Below the pieces are notes generated by a model. That model was given only the letters and a program-made list of their open reading frames with translations. It searched no databases and was not told where the DNA came from. A stretch of DNA of 64,000 bases, from NCBI RefSeq assembly GCF_036192275.1, contig NZ_CP108088.1, positions 6,821,501 through 6,885,500 of the forward strand. Reading direction: 5' to 3'. The position numbers were made by a program, and so were the translations under genes. Numbering within the stretch: the stretch's first letter is position 1; every line of letters begins with the position of its first letter. Positions 54,558-63,574 of this stretch are shown here, piece after piece. Origin of the DNA: Streptomyces sp. NBC_00250 (GTDB lineage Bacteria; Actinomycetota; Actinomycetes; Streptomycetales; Streptomycetaceae).

Positions 54558-56645
54558 TCAGCGCGCGGCGGCAGCGATCGATTCCCGCGCGGCGGCGACG
54601 ATCGCCTCCGGCGTGAACCCGAACTCGCGGAACAGGACCTTCGCGTCCGCCGAGGCACCGAAGTGCTCCAGCGAGACGATCCGGCCGGCGTCCCCGACGT
54701 AGCGGTGCCAGGTGAGACCGATGCCGGCCTCGACCGCGACGCGGGCCTTGACCGACGGCGGCAGGACGGAGTCCTTGTACGCCTGGTCCTGCTCCTCGAA
54801 CCACTCGACGGACGGCATCGAGACCACCCGGGTCGGGACACCGGCGGCCTGGAGCTGCTCACGGGCCTCGACGGCCAGGTGCACCTCGGAGCCCGTGCCG
54901 ATCAGCACGACCTGGGCGTCGCCACCATCGGCCTCGAACAGCACGTAGCCGCCCTTGACCGTGTCCTCGTTCGGCGCGTACGTCGGTACACCCTGACGGG
55001 TCAGCGCCAGACCGTGTGGGGCGCCCTTGCCGAACACCTTCGTGTGACGCTGCATGATCTCGCGCCAGGCGATCGCCGTCTCGTTGGCGTCCGCCGGACG
55101 GACCACGTTCAGTCCCGGGATCGCGCGCAGCGAGGCCAGGTGCTCCACCGGCTGGTGCGTCGGGCCGTCCTCGCCCAGACCGATCGAGTCGTGGGTCCAG
55201 ACGTACGTGACGGGCAGGTGCATCAGCGCGGACAGACGCACGGCGTTGCGCATGTAGTCGGAGAACACCAGGAAGGTGCCGCCGTAGATGCGCGTGTTGC
55301 CGTGCAGCGCGATGCCGTTCATCTCCGCGGCCATGGAGTGCTCGCGGATGCCGAAGTGGATCGTGCGGCCGTACTTGTCGGCCTCCGGCAGCGGGTTGCC
55401 CTCGGGCAGGAACGACGAGTCCTTGTCGATCGTCGTGTTGTTGGAGCCGGCGAGGTCGGCCGAGCCGCCCCACAGCTCCGGGATGACCGCGCCGAGCGCC
55501 TTGAGGACCTGGCCCGAGGCGGCACGGGTGGCGACACCCTTGCCCGGCTCGAAGACCGGGAGCTTCTCGGCCCAGCCGGCCGGCAGCTCGTTCGCCTGGA
55601 TGCGGTCGAACTCGGCCGCGCGCTCCGGGTTGGCCGTACGCCACTCGGCGAGCGACTTCTCCCACGCGGCGCGGGCCTCACGGCCGCGGTCGCCGAGCGA
55701 GCGGGTGTGCGCGATGACCTCGTCGGTGACCTCGAAGGTCTGCTCCGGGTCGAAGCCGAGGACGCGCTTGGTGGCCGCGATCTCCGCGTCGCCGAGCGCC
55801 GAGCCGTGCGCGGCCTCGGTGTTCTGCGCGTTCGGGGCGGGCCAGGCGATGATCGAGCGCATCGCGATGAACGACGGACGCTCGGTCTCGGCCTCGGCGG
55901 CCTTGATCGCCGTGTACAGCGCGGCCGGGTCCAGGTCGCCGTTGGCCTGCGGCTCGACGCGCTGGACGTGCCAGCCGTACGCCTCGTACCGCTTCATCGT
56001 GTCCTCGGACACGGCCGTCTCGGTGTCGCCCTCGATCGAGATGTGGTTGTCGTCCCACAGCAGGATCAGGTTGCCGAGCTTCTGGTGGCCGGCGAGCGAG
56101 GACGCCTCCGCGGAGATGCCCTCCTGCAGGCAGCCGTCACCGGCGATCGCGTAGATCCGGTGGTCGAACGGGGAGGCGCCGGTGGCGGCCTCCGGGTCGA
56201 ACAGACCGCGCTCGAAGCGGGCGGCCATCGCCATGCCCACGGCGTTGGCGACACCCTGGCCCAGCGGGCCCGTGGTGGTCTCGACCGCGGCGGTGTGACC
56301 GTACTCCGGGTGCCCGGGGGTCTTCGAACCCCAGGTACGGAACGCCTTCAGGTCGTCCAGCTCAAGACCGAAGCCACCCAGGTACAGCTGGGTGTAGAGG
56401 GTCAGGGACGAGTGTCCCGCGGAGAGGACGAACCGGTCGCGCCCGACCCACTCGGGGTCGGCCGGGTCGTGCCGCATCACCTTCTGGAAGAGGGTGTACG
56501 CGGCGGGCGCCAGGCTCATCGCCGTACCGGGATGGCCGTTGCCGACCTTCTGTACGGCGTCCGCGGCCAGGATGCGGGCGGTGTCGACGGCCCGCTGGTC
56601 CAACTCGGTCCACTCGAGGTCTGTGGTGGTCGGCTTAGTGCTCAC
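54558..56645 (-). CDS. tkt: Transketolase
   Basis: 695 aa. GHPGTAMSLAP near the N-terminus, the thiamine diphosphate motif IAGDGCLQEGISAEASSLAGHQKLGNLILLWDDN, and the Pyr domain with EHSMAAEMNGIALHG. Transfers two-carbon units in the pentose phosphate pathway. GTG at 56645 with GAGGAG 11 nt upstream. A -10 (TAGGCT, minus strand, 56709-56714) gives a leader of ~60 nt. Divergent from ctaB. Confidence 0.97.
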   Translation of the reverse strand: MSTKPTTTDLEWTELDQRAVDTARILAADAVQKVGNGHPGTAMSLAPAAYTLFQKVMRHDPADPEWVGRDRFVLSAGHSSLTLYTQLYLGGFGLELDDLKAFRTWGSKTPGHPEYGHTAAVETTTGPLGQGVANAVGMAMAARFERGLFDPEAATGASPFDHRIYAIAGDGCLQEGISAEASSLAGHQKLGNLILLWDDNHISIEGDTETAVSEDTMKRYEAYGWHVQRVEPQANGDLDPAALYTAIKAAEAETERPSFIAMRSIIAWPAPNAQNTEAAHGSALGDAEIAATKRVLGFDPEQTFEVTDEVIAHTRSLGDRGREARAAWEKSLAEWRTANPERAAEFDRIQANELPAGWAEKLPVFEPGKGVATRAASGQVLKALGAVIPELWGGSADLAGSNNTTIDKDSSFLPEGNPLPEADKYGRTIHFGIREHSMAAEMNGIALHGNTRIYGGTFLVFSDYMRNAVRLSALMHLPVTYVWTHDSIGLGEDGPTHQPVEHLASLRAIPGLNVVRPADANETAIAWREIMQRHTKVFGKGAPHGLALTRQGVPTYAPNEDTVKGGYVLFEADGGDAQVVLIGTGSEVHLAVEAREQLQAAGVPTRVVSMPSVEWFEEQDQAYKDSVLPPSVKARVAVEAGIGLTWHRYVGDAGRIVSLEHFGASADAKVLFREFGFTPEAIVAAARESIAAAAR

Positions 56646-56959
56646 CCTGGGTCAGGGCTCCTCTCCACATGTCTTAAGCCGGTGACTGAGGGTGTACCGG
56701 CGTTGTCGAGCCTACCCCCGCCGGAACGCCCCTCTTTTCGTGTGCATGCCCCTCAAATGAGCGGACAGAGCAAGACTGCCGCCGCCCGTGTGAGTTCGCC
56801 TCCCGAAGCGTGTCCACGCCTTGGGACACACCCCCTCAACACGACCCCACCCCCGCGAAGATCGGCGTCTGGGCAACGTCTACAGTGGCGTGGTACGCGC
56901 AAGCTTTACCCCGTCTTCATCCGGGAAGCTTGCTGGGAATTTCTCTGTCAGGGGTGTGC
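56646..56959. other. 314-bp divergent tkt-ctaB intergenic region
   Basis: Holds a tkt -10 (TAGGCT, minus strand, 56709-56714), a ctaB -10 (TACAGT, 56881-56886) and an inverted repeat GCAAGCTT (56899-56906) with AAGCTTGC (56926-56933), which can fold in the ctaB leader. I saw no gene. Confidence 0.6.
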
Positions 56960-57907
56960 GTGACGGCCGTCGAGTCCCGACCCGCAGGGGTCGTCTTGAC
57001 TCCCAGCCCGGGGGGCCATCGGCCATTCGGGGCCCGCGTCAAGGCATATGTGGCACTGACCAAGCCGCGGATCATCGAACTGCTGCTCATCACCACCGTT
57101 CCGGTGATGTTCCTCGCCGAGCAGGGCGTGCCCGACCTGTGGCTGGTGCTCGCCACCTGCTTCGGCGGCTACCTGTCCGCGGGCGGCGCCAACGCGCTGA
57201 ACATGTACATCGACCGCGACATCGACGCGCTGATGGACCGCACCTCCCAGCGTCCGCTGGTCACCGGCGTCCTGACGCCGCGCGAGGGCCTGGTCTTCGG
57301 CCTCACCCTCGCCGTGGTCTCCACGCTCTGGTTCGGCCTGCTCGTCAACTGGCTCTCCGCCGCACTCTCGCTCGGCGCGCTCCTCTTCTACGTCGTGGTC
57401 TACACGATGATCCTGAAGCGCCGCACCGCGCAGAACATCGTCTGGGGCGGGATCGCCGGCTGCCTGCCGGTCCTCATCGGCTGGTCGGCGGTCACGAACT
57501 CGATGTCCTGGGCGGCGATCATCCTCTTCGCCGTCATCTTCTTCTGGACGCCGCCGCACTACTGGCCGCTGTCGATGAAGGTGAAGGACGACTACGCCCG
57601 CGCCGGCGTGCCGATGCTCCCGGTCCTGGCTTCCAACAAGGTCGTCGCCAAGCAGATCGTCGCGTACAGCTGGGTGATGGTCGCCGTCTCGCTGCTGCTC
57701 ACGCCGCTCGGCTACACCGGCTGGTTCTACCTGTCGGTCGCCCTGCTCACCGGCGGCTGGTGGCTCTGGGAGGCGCACGGGCTGCTCAACCGCGCCAAGG
57801 CGGGCGCGACCGGCGCGAAGCTCAAGGAGATGCGCCTTTTCCACTGGTCCATCACCTATGTCTCGCTGCTCTTCGTGGCGGTCGCGGTGGACCCCTTCCT
57901 CCGCTAG
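56960..57907 (+). CDS. ctaB: Protoheme IX farnesyltransferase (heme O synthase)
   Basis: 315 aa UbiA-family prenyltransferase with about nine membrane helices. Prenyl-diphosphate motif [20 protein letters not shown] and second motif [17 protein letters not shown]. Converts heme B to heme O for aa3-type oxidase; the ctaA gene is 3 kb downstream on the other strand. GTG at 56960 with AGGGG 5 nt upstream; GTG at 56954 possible. Confidence 0.95.
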   Translation: MTAVESRPAGVVLTPSPGGHRPFGARVKAYVALTKPRIIELLLITTVPVMFLAEQGVPDLWLVLATCFGGYLSAGGANALNMYIDRDIDALMDRTSQRPLVTGVLTPREGLVFGLTLAVVSTLWFGLLVNWLSAALSLGALLFYVVVYTMILKRRTAQNIVWGGIAGCLPVLIGWSAVTNSMSWAAIILFAVIFFWTPPHYWPLSMKVKDDYARAGVPMLPVLASNKVVAKQIVAYSWVMVAVSLLLTPLGYTGWFYLSVALLTGGWWLWEAHGLLNRAKAGATGAKLKEMRLFHWSITYVSLLFVAVAVDPFLR

Positions 57908-57929
57908 CGCTCAGATGATTCGACCGGCA

Positions 57930-57971
57930 GACGGCCGGGTCACGTGGGATAGGCCACGTGACCCGGCCGTC
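57930..57971 (+). terminator. Perfect 18-bp hairpin after ctaB
   Basis: Arms 57930-57947 and 57954-57971 are exactly complementary, 6-nt loop GATAGG. No T-run. Confidence 0.85.
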
Positions 57972-57975
57972 GCCA

Positions 57976-57985
57976 GTAGATCTAC
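57976..57985. promoter_or_regulatory. Palindrome GTAGATCTAC before the 106-aa gene
   Basis: Perfect 10-bp palindrome 7 nt upstream of the -10 TAGCAT; would overlap the promoter of the small gene at 58006. Confidence 0.4.
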
Positions 57986-57992
57986 CCCTCGG

Positions 57993-57998
57993 TAGCAT
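57993..57998 (+). promoter_or_regulatory. -10 element of leaderless 106-aa gene
   Basis: TAGCAT, 7 nt before the ATG at 58006. Confidence 0.6.
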
Positions 57999-58005
57999 CT
58001 TTTTC

Positions 58006-58326
58006 ATGGCAGAAACGAAGCAGGCAGAGCGCAAGGCGGCCAAGCTCGCCAAGGAGATCAAGGCCTTCTCCAAGGAGCACGGCGGCTCCGAGGGGCACCT
58101 CGCGCACATCGGCCAGGCGGGCACCCGGATCGTCCTCGTCGGCACGGACGGCGGCTGGGGCGACCTCGTCGCGCCGACCTACGAGATCGCTCGGCAGGCC
58201 GCCGAGAAGGCCGACCTCACCCTCCACGAGGAGTTCGACGGCGAGTTCGCCGCCAAGGTCGCCACCGGTCCGTACGAGTGGACCCGGATGGCCGGTATCC
58301 AGATCGGCGGCCCCTCCAACAGCTGA
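58006..58326 (+). CDS. Small conserved cytoplasmic protein, unknown
   Basis: 106 aa. N-terminal half is a Lys/Ala/Glu-rich helix (KQAERKAAKLAKEIKAFSKEHGG); the C-terminal half has RIVLVGTDGGWGDLVAPTYEIARQAAEKADLTLHEEFDGEFAAKVATGPYEWTRMAGIQI. I do not recognise a family. Predicted leaderless with a palindromic operator-like site just upstream, so probably regulated. Sits between ctaB and an amidohydrolase gene. Confidence 0.72.
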   Translation: MAETKQAERKAAKLAKEIKAFSKEHGGSEGHLAHIGQAGTRIVLVGTDGGWGDLVAPTYEIARQAAEKADLTLHEEFDGEFAAKVATGPYEWTRMAGIQIGGPSNS

Positions 58327-58401
58327 GGCAACAACTTCGCGCGGGGCTCACCCGTTAGGACGTGTGGAGACGCGACACGGCCACACAGGGAGCCCCCCGA
58401 G

Positions 58402-59517
58402 ATGATCGACACGCCGAGCCTGGTGGACCAGTACTGCCACGGGGTACTCCGTAAGGAGCTCGGCCTCGGCACCTTCGAGGCCCACCTCGGCGCCCAGCTC
58501 GGCGGGAGCACCACGCTGCCCGCCGCCGGCACCACCTTCTTCGACACCCAGACCGGTTTCGCCGTGCGCCGCTGGTGCCCGCCGCTCCTCGGTCTGGAAC
58601 CGCACTGCCCGCCCGCCCGGTATCTCGCGCGCCGCCGCGAACTGGGCGTCGCCGAGGCGGGCCGCCGCCTGCTGCGGGCCTCCGGGATCGCCACGTACCT
58701 CGTCGACACGGGGCTCCCGGGCGACCTCACGGGGCCCGCCGAACTCGGCGCCGCGGGGGCCGCCGAGGCCCATGAGATCGTCCGCCTCGAACCCCTCGCC
58801 GAACAGGTCGCCGACACCTCCGGCACCGTCGAGGCCTTCCTCGCCAACCTCGCGGAGGCCGTCCACGGGGCCGCCGTCCACGCCGTGGCCTTCGCCTCCG
58901 TGACGGGCGTACGCCAAGGACTCACGGACGCGCCCGAACCCCCGGGACCCGGCGAGGTCCGCGGCGCCGCGGGGCGCTGGCTCGCCGGACGCCCGGCGGG
59001 CGGCCGGCTCACCGACCCCGTCCTGCTGCGCCATCTGCTCTGGATCGCGGTCACCGCAGGGCGACCCCTCCAGCTGCACACCGGGGACCGGGACCCGGCC
59101 TCGGTGGCCGGTTTCGCCGCCGCCACCGCGGGGCTCGGCGCCGACCTGGTGCTGCTGCACTCCTACCCGTACCACCGCGCCGCCGCGCACCTCACCGGCG
59201 CGCACCCGCATGTCTACGCGGACCTGGGCCCCGTCCTCGCCCACACCGGGGCCCGGGCGGCGGCCGTCCTCGCCGAGGTCCTGGAGCGGGCGCCGTTCGG
59301 CAAGCTGCTGTTCTCCAGCGGCGCCCAAGGACTGCCCGAGCTGCACGTGGTCGCCGCGAGCGTCTTCCGGAACGCCCTCGCCCGGGTGCTCGGCGAGTGG
59401 GTCATGGACGGCGCCTGGTCCCGTAGGGACGCCCAGCGGGTCGCCGCGATGATCGCGGCGGACAACGCACGACGGGTCTACCGGCTGACCGGACCCGCTG
59501 TCGGTGCGCGTTGGTAG
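58402..59517 (+). CDS. Amidohydrolase-superfamily protein
   Basis: 371 aa. A TIM-barrel metal hydrolase of the FluG/uronate-isomerase-like group: QYCHGVL with the first His, LQLHTGDRD and LLLHSYPYHR with the later His ligands. The strand-8 segment, usually containing the catalytic Asp as FGSD or SSD, reads LLFSSGAQGLPELH, with Gly in place of Asp. That would impair classical hydrolysis. ATG at 58402 with AGGGAG 8 nt upstream. Function not predictable. Confidence 0.75.
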   Translation: MIDTPSLVDQYCHGVLRKELGLGTFEAHLGAQLGGSTTLPAAGTTFFDTQTGFAVRRWCPPLLGLEPHCPPARYLARRRELGVAEAGRRLLRASGIATYLVDTGLPGDLTGPAELGAAGAAEAHEIVRLEPLAEQVADTSGTVEAFLANLAEAVHGAAVHAVAFASVTGVRQGLTDAPEPPGPGEVRGAAGRWLAGRPAGGRLTDPVLLRHLLWIAVTAGRPLQLHTGDRDPASVAGFAAATAGLGADLVLLHSYPYHRAAAHLTGAHPHVYADLGPVLAHTGARAAAVLAEVLERAPFGKLLFSSGAQGLPELHVVAASVFRNALARVLGEWVMDGAWSRRDAQRVAAMIAADNARRVYRLTGPAVGARW

Positions 59518-59559
59518 CGTTCCCGGGCACGATCGAACGGGTGACGGGGAGCGGAAGCC

Positions 59560-60480
59560 ATGCGAGAAGTGACAGGACGCCAGGTCGACGGGGCGCGGAT
59601 CGCGCGGGCGCTGGAGGACGTCTGGGGCCGGACCTTCGACCGCTGGCACGACCTCCGGTACGGCCATGGGATGTCGCTCGTGCGTCTCGGGGAGGCCCGC
59701 GACGAACTCCTCGACCACGTCGGGGCCCGCACCGTCGAGGACCCGGCACTCGCCGCCGACTCCTCGCGGACGGCGCTGCTCACCGCCGCCGAGTGCGCCC
59801 TCGGCGTGCTGGGCGTCGGTTGCTTCCCCGAAGGCGACTGGGACGTGCCGCTGCCCCTCGTCGACCGGACGCTCTCCAGCGACGACCAGCTCTACATCGA
59901 GTCCCTGGACCCGGGGCACCGGGCGCCCACGGCGCGCACCTGGATCGACGCCTTCGCGCTGTGCCTGGTCAGCGGACTGGCCTGGGAGCGGCGGCGGGTG
60001 ATCGGCCCGCTGCTCCGGGAGGACTACGCCCCCGCGATCCGCGAGGGGGTGCCCTACTCGGCGCTCGACTCGGTCTCGGAGCCGGCGGACCTCGCCGAGA
60101 TGGACGCCCTCTGCGCGTACCTGACCGTCGAGAGAGGGCGGTACCCCGGCGCCGTACCCGGGGCCGTCCCGGTGCGGCGGCCCGACGCCGAGGAGCGCGC
60201 GGGCGCGGCGCGGGCCCTCGACGCCGCCGGTGCGCTCGGCCCCGACCAGCGGTTGCTGCGCGTGCTGCTCGACGACGACCGCGAGGCCTTCGAGCAGGCG
60301 CTGGTGGAACGGCTCGTGGAGCACCGCGCGGGCGTCGGGGCCGATCCCGAGCCGAGGACCCTGCTGCCGGTGGGCGCCGTCGCGCTGGCCGCGCTCGCGC
60401 ACCTGGCGCACGGCTGGGAGCCGGGCGTCCGCTCCGGGTACCTGCCCGAGGCGCTGCTGCGCGCGCCGGTGTCCGTATAG
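59560..60480 (+). CDS. Imm49-like immunity protein
   Basis: 306 aa. The segment TALLTAAECALGVLGVGCFPEGDWDVPLPLVDRTLSSDDQLYIES and the overall helical composition fit my memory of the Imm49 family of polymorphic-toxin immunity proteins. No toxin gene is next to it, so it would be an orphan immunity gene, or a housekeeping relative. ATG at 59560 with GGAG 8 nt upstream. Confidence 0.55.
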   Translation: MREVTGRQVDGARIARALEDVWGRTFDRWHDLRYGHGMSLVRLGEARDELLDHVGARTVEDPALAADSSRTALLTAAECALGVLGVGCFPEGDWDVPLPLVDRTLSSDDQLYIESLDPGHRAPTARTWIDAFALCLVSGLAWERRRVIGPLLREDYAPAIREGVPYSALDSVSEPADLAEMDALCAYLTVERGRYPGAVPGAVPVRRPDAEERAGAARALDAAGALGPDQRLLRVLLDDDREAFEQALVERLVEHRAGVGADPEPRTLLPVGAVALAALAHLAHGWEPGVRSGYLPEALLRAPVSV

Positions 60481-60485
60481 ACGGG

Positions 60486-60522
60486 CCGCCCGGACCCCCG
60501 GCTCTCGCGGGGGTCCGGGCGG
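60486..60522. terminator. Perfect 15-bp hairpin between convergent Imm49-like gene and ctaA
   Basis: CCGCCCGGACCCCCG/CGGGGGTCCGGGCGG with a 7-nt loop. Likely bidirectional. Confidence 0.8.
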
Positions 60523-60555
60523 ATCCGGACGGTCGTGGACGTGGTCCGGGGCGTC

Positions 60556-61515
60556 TCAGGCGGTCGCGAGCTGGGAGTCGGCCTGGGCCGGGATGTCGGC
60601 GGTGGGGACCGGGCGCTCGCGGAGGCTCAGGGCCAGGCGCAGGACCGCGATCCACATCAGCGAGGAGCCGAGCATGTGGGCGGCGACCAGGAGCTCGGGG
60701 ACCCCGGTGAAGTACTGGACGTAGCCGATGGCGCCCTGCGCGAGCAGCACGATCAGCAGGTCGCGGGCGCGGGCCCGGGTGTCGAGCGGGGCGTCCACCA
60801 CGCGCAGGACCAGCCACATCGCGAGCGCGAGCGCGCAGACGACCCAGGCGGCGATGGCGTGGAGGTGGGCGGCGTTCGTCCAGTCCCAGGGCATGCGCGG
60901 CACGTCGCTGCTGTCACCGGCGTGCTTGCCGGCGCCGGTCACCGTCGTACCGAGCGCGATCAGCAGGCCCGAGGTGATCGTGATCGCCCAGCCCAGCTTG
61001 CGGACCGGGCGCGGCACGCGCGGGCGGGCGGCGGTGTCGCCCTCGCCGGTGCGGTGCCAGGTGATGACGGCGACGGTGAGCAGCGCGTTCGCGGCGAGGA
61101 AGTGGCCGGCGACCGTCCACGGGTTGAGGCCCATCCACACAGTGATGCCGCCGATGACGGCGTTGCTCATCACGATCCAGAACTGGGCCCAGGCGAGCCG
61201 GGTCAGCCCGCGCCGCCACGGCTTGGTGGACCGGGCGGCGATGATCGCCCAGCCGACCGCGGCCGACAGGACGTAGGTCAGCATCCGGTTGCCGAACTCG
61301 ATCACGCCGCGATAGCCCTGCTCGGGCGTCACGATCAGGCTGTCGTCGGTGCACTTCGGCCAGGTGTCGCAGCCGAGACCGGAACCGGTCAGCCGGACCG
61401 CGCCACCCGTGACGATGATGAGGACGCTCATCACGACGGCGGAGAGCGCGGCGCGCCGGAGCGTCCTGGGGGACGGGGTCCAGCGCCTGGCGATGGAGGC
61501 GAGGGGGGTCAGCAC
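60556..61515 (-). CDS. ctaA: Heme A synthase
   Basis: 319 aa, about eight membrane helices. Converts heme O to heme A. Conserved His-bearing segments: VIEFGNRMLTYVLSAAVG, TVAGHFLAANALLTVAVITWHR, NAAHLHAIAAWVVCALAL and LLVAAHMLGSSLMW; GCDTWPKC holds the N-terminal cysteine pair. The GTG at 61515 is 7 nt after TACGAT, so leaderless. Confidence 0.94.
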   Translation of the reverse strand: MLTPLASIARRWTPSPRTLRRAALSAVVMSVLIIVTGGAVRLTGSGLGCDTWPKCTDDSLIVTPEQGYRGVIEFGNRMLTYVLSAAVGWAIIAARSTKPWRRGLTRLAWAQFWIVMSNAVIGGITVWMGLNPWTVAGHFLAANALLTVAVITWHRTGEGDTAARPRVPRPVRKLGWAITITSGLLIALGTTVTGAGKHAGDSSDVPRMPWDWTNAAHLHAIAAWVVCALALAMWLVLRVVDAPLDTRARARDLLIVLLAQGAIGYVQYFTGVPELLVAAHMLGSSLMWIAVLRLALSLRERPVPTADIPAQADSQLATA

Positions 61516-61522
61516 GCGCCCT

Positions 61523-61528
61523 ATCGTA
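61523..61528 (-). promoter_or_regulatory. -10 element of leaderless ctaA
   Basis: TACGAT on the minus strand, 7 nt before the GTG at 61515. Confidence 0.65.
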
Positions 61529-61597
61529 GGCGGGGGCTTGTGCACGCTTTCACGAGGGGTGCCTTGTCGGGAAACGTCACCCTCTGGGACCCCTCCA

Positions 61598-62365
61598 CTA
61601 CTCCCAGCGGAAGAACTTCGCCGCCGCGCCGAGCCCGAGGACGGCCCAGACCGCGAGGGTCAGCGCGTCGCCCCAGGGCAGCGCCGCGCCGTCCTGGAGG
61701 ACCGCGCGCAGCCCGTCGGAGAGGGCCGAGATCGGGAGCAGCTCCAGGACCGAGCGGGCCGCGTCCGGGAACTTCTCCAGCGGGACGATGACCCCGCCGC
61801 CCACCAGGAGCAGCAGGAAGACCAGGTTGGCGGCGGCCAGGGTGGCCTCCGCCTTCAGGGTGCCGGCCATCAGCAGGCCGAGGCCGGAGAAGGCGGCCGT
61901 GCCGAGCACCAGGAGGAGCAGCACGGACAGCGGGTTGCCGTGCGGGGACCAGCCGAGGCCCAGGGCGATCGCCGTCAGGAGGGCGATCTGGAGGACCTCG
62001 GTGACCAGGACGGCGAGCGTCTTGGCGGTCATCAGCGCCCAGCGGGGGAGCGGCGAGGCGCCGAGCCGCTTGAGCACCCCGTACCGCCGCTCGAAACCGG
62101 TCGCGATGGCCTGGCCGGTGAACGCGGTCGACAGGACGGCGAGGGCGAGGATGCCGGGGGCGAGGAAGTCGACGGCCTTGTCCGTACCCGTGTCGATGAT
62201 GTCGACGGTGGAGAAGAGGACGAGCAGCAGCGAGGGGATGATCACCGTGAGGAGGAGCTGCTCGCCGTTGCGGAGCAGCATCCGCGTCTCCAGGGCCGTC
62301 TGGGCCGCGATCATCCGCCCGACGGGCGCGGCGCCGGGCTTCGGTGCGTAGGTGCCTGTGCTCAT
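61598..62365 (-). CDS. ABC-2 type transporter permease (DrrB-like)
   Basis: 255 aa, six membrane helices. IAAQTALETRMLLRNGEQLLLTVIIPSLLLVLFS, AVDFLAPGILALAVLSTAFTGQAIATGFERRYGVLKRLGASPLPR (the EAA-like loop) and LVFLLLLVGGGVIVPLEKFPDAARSVLELLPI are ABC-2 permease features of the daunorubicin-exporter type. The ATG overlaps the ATPase stop (ATGA), so the two proteins form one exporter. Confidence 0.88.
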   Translation of the reverse strand: MSTGTYAPKPGAAPVGRMIAAQTALETRMLLRNGEQLLLTVIIPSLLLVLFSTVDIIDTGTDKAVDFLAPGILALAVLSTAFTGQAIATGFERRYGVLKRLGASPLPRWALMTAKTLAVLVTEVLQIALLTAIALGLGWSPHGNPLSVLLLLVLGTAAFSGLGLLMAGTLKAEATLAAANLVFLLLLVGGGVIVPLEKFPDAARSVLELLPISALSDGLRAVLQDGAALPWGDALTLAVWAVLGLGAAAKFFRWE

Positions 62366-63297
62366 GACCGCAGTTCCTTGCCCGTGAGTTCCAGGAAGAC
62401 GTCTTCGAGGGTGTGGCGCTCGACGGAGATGCCGTCGGGCATGACGCCGTGCTGGGCGCACCAGCTGGTGACCGTGGCGAGCAGCTGCGGGTCGACGGTG
62501 CCGGTGATCCGGTACGTGCCAGGGAGCGGCTCCGCCGCGGCCGTGCCGTCCGGCAGCGCCTTGAGCAGCGAGCCCAGGTCGAGTCCGGGGCGGCCGGTGA
62601 ACCGGAGGGTGTTCTCGGCGCCGCCCCGGCACAGCTGCTCGGGGCTGCCCTGGGCGGCGACCCGGCCGGCGTCGACGATGGCGACGTCGTCGGCGAGCTC
62701 CTCGGCCTCCTGCATGAAGTGGGTGGTGAGGACCACGGTCACGCCGTCGGCGCGCAGCTCGCGCACGAGGTCCCAGGTGGCGCGGCGGGCCTGTGGGTCG
62801 AGTCCGGCGGTCGGCTCGTCGAGGAAGACGAGCTCGGGGCGGCCGACGACGGCCATGGCGAGCGCGAGACGCTGCTGCTGGCCGCCGGAGAGGCGCCGGT
62901 AGGTGGTGCGGCCGCAGGAGCCGAGGCCGAGCCGCTCGATGAGGGCGTCCACGTCCAGGGGGTGGGCGTGGAGCTTCGCCATGTGGCGGAGCATCTCGTC
63001 GGCGCGGGCGCCGGAGTAGACGCCGCCGGACTGGAGCATGACGCCGATCCGGGGCCGCAGGGCGGCGGCGTCGGCGACCGGGTCGAGGCCGAGGACGCGT
63101 ACGGTGCCGTCGTCGGGCCTGCGGTAGCCCTCGCAGGTCTCGATGGTGGTGGTCTTGCCGGCTCCGTTGGGGCCGAGGACGGCGGTGACGGTGCCGGCCC
63201 GTACGTCGAGGTCGAGGCCGTCGACGGCGGTCTTTCTGCCGTACCGCTTGACCAGGCCACGTACCTGGACGACCGACCCGACGGACTCGTTTCGCAT
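62362..63297 (-). CDS. ABC transporter ATP-binding protein (DrrA-like)
   Basis: 311 aa. Walker A GPNGAGKTT, signature LSGGQQQRL, Walker B LVFLDEPTAG and an H-loop TTHFMQEAEEL. The C-terminal ~90 residues are the extra domain of the DrrA/NodI group. Leaderless: TAGACT 7 nt before the ATG at 63297. The two-gene exporter probably confers drug or lipid export; substrate unknown. Confidence 0.9.
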   Translation of the reverse strand: MRNESVGSVVQVRGLVKRYGRKTAVDGLDLDVRAGTVTAVLGPNGAGKTTTIETCEGYRRPDDGTVRVLGLDPVADAAALRPRIGVMLQSGGVYSGARADEMLRHMAKLHAHPLDVDALIERLGLGSCGRTTYRRLSGGQQQRLALAMAVVGRPELVFLDEPTAGLDPQARRATWDLVRELRADGVTVVLTTHFMQEAEELADDVAIVDAGRVAAQGSPEQLCRGGAENTLRFTGRPGLDLGSLLKALPDGTAAAEPLPGTYRITGTVDPQLLATVTSWCAQHGVMPDGISVERHTLEDVFLELTGKELRS

Positions 63298-63304
63298 GAC
63301 GGGA

Positions 63305-63310
63305 AGTCTA
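63305..63310 (-). promoter_or_regulatory. -10 element of leaderless ABC ATPase gene
   Basis: TAGACT on the minus strand, 7 nt before the ATG at 63297. Confidence 0.65.
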
Positions 63311-63574
63311 GAGAGGGGCCGAAGGTCCTCCCGGCGCGGGTCCCGGGTCCCTGGGACACGCCCTCGCTCTTGATCGTTCCGGGCGGCTCGGGGGGCGGCG
63401 GAGCCCTTGTGGCCTGCGGGTACGGCTTCGCCGGACGGCCGGATCCCGCCCCTGATTCGTCCTACGAATGATCGTTTCCGCAGGTCAGGTAAGCCTTACC
63501 TGAGTGATGCACGGCACCGTCGCCGCTCCCGGGGTCGCTTGTCAGTCCGAGATTAATTACGCAACAATGGCGTT

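Noticed and set aside
53607..56963. Very long open frame on the plus strand (about 1118 codons) antisense to tal and tkt
   Set aside because: It mirrors the third-codon-position GC pattern of the real genes; the encoded protein is Val/Arg/Gly-rich with no domain, and tal/tkt are unambiguous on the other strand.
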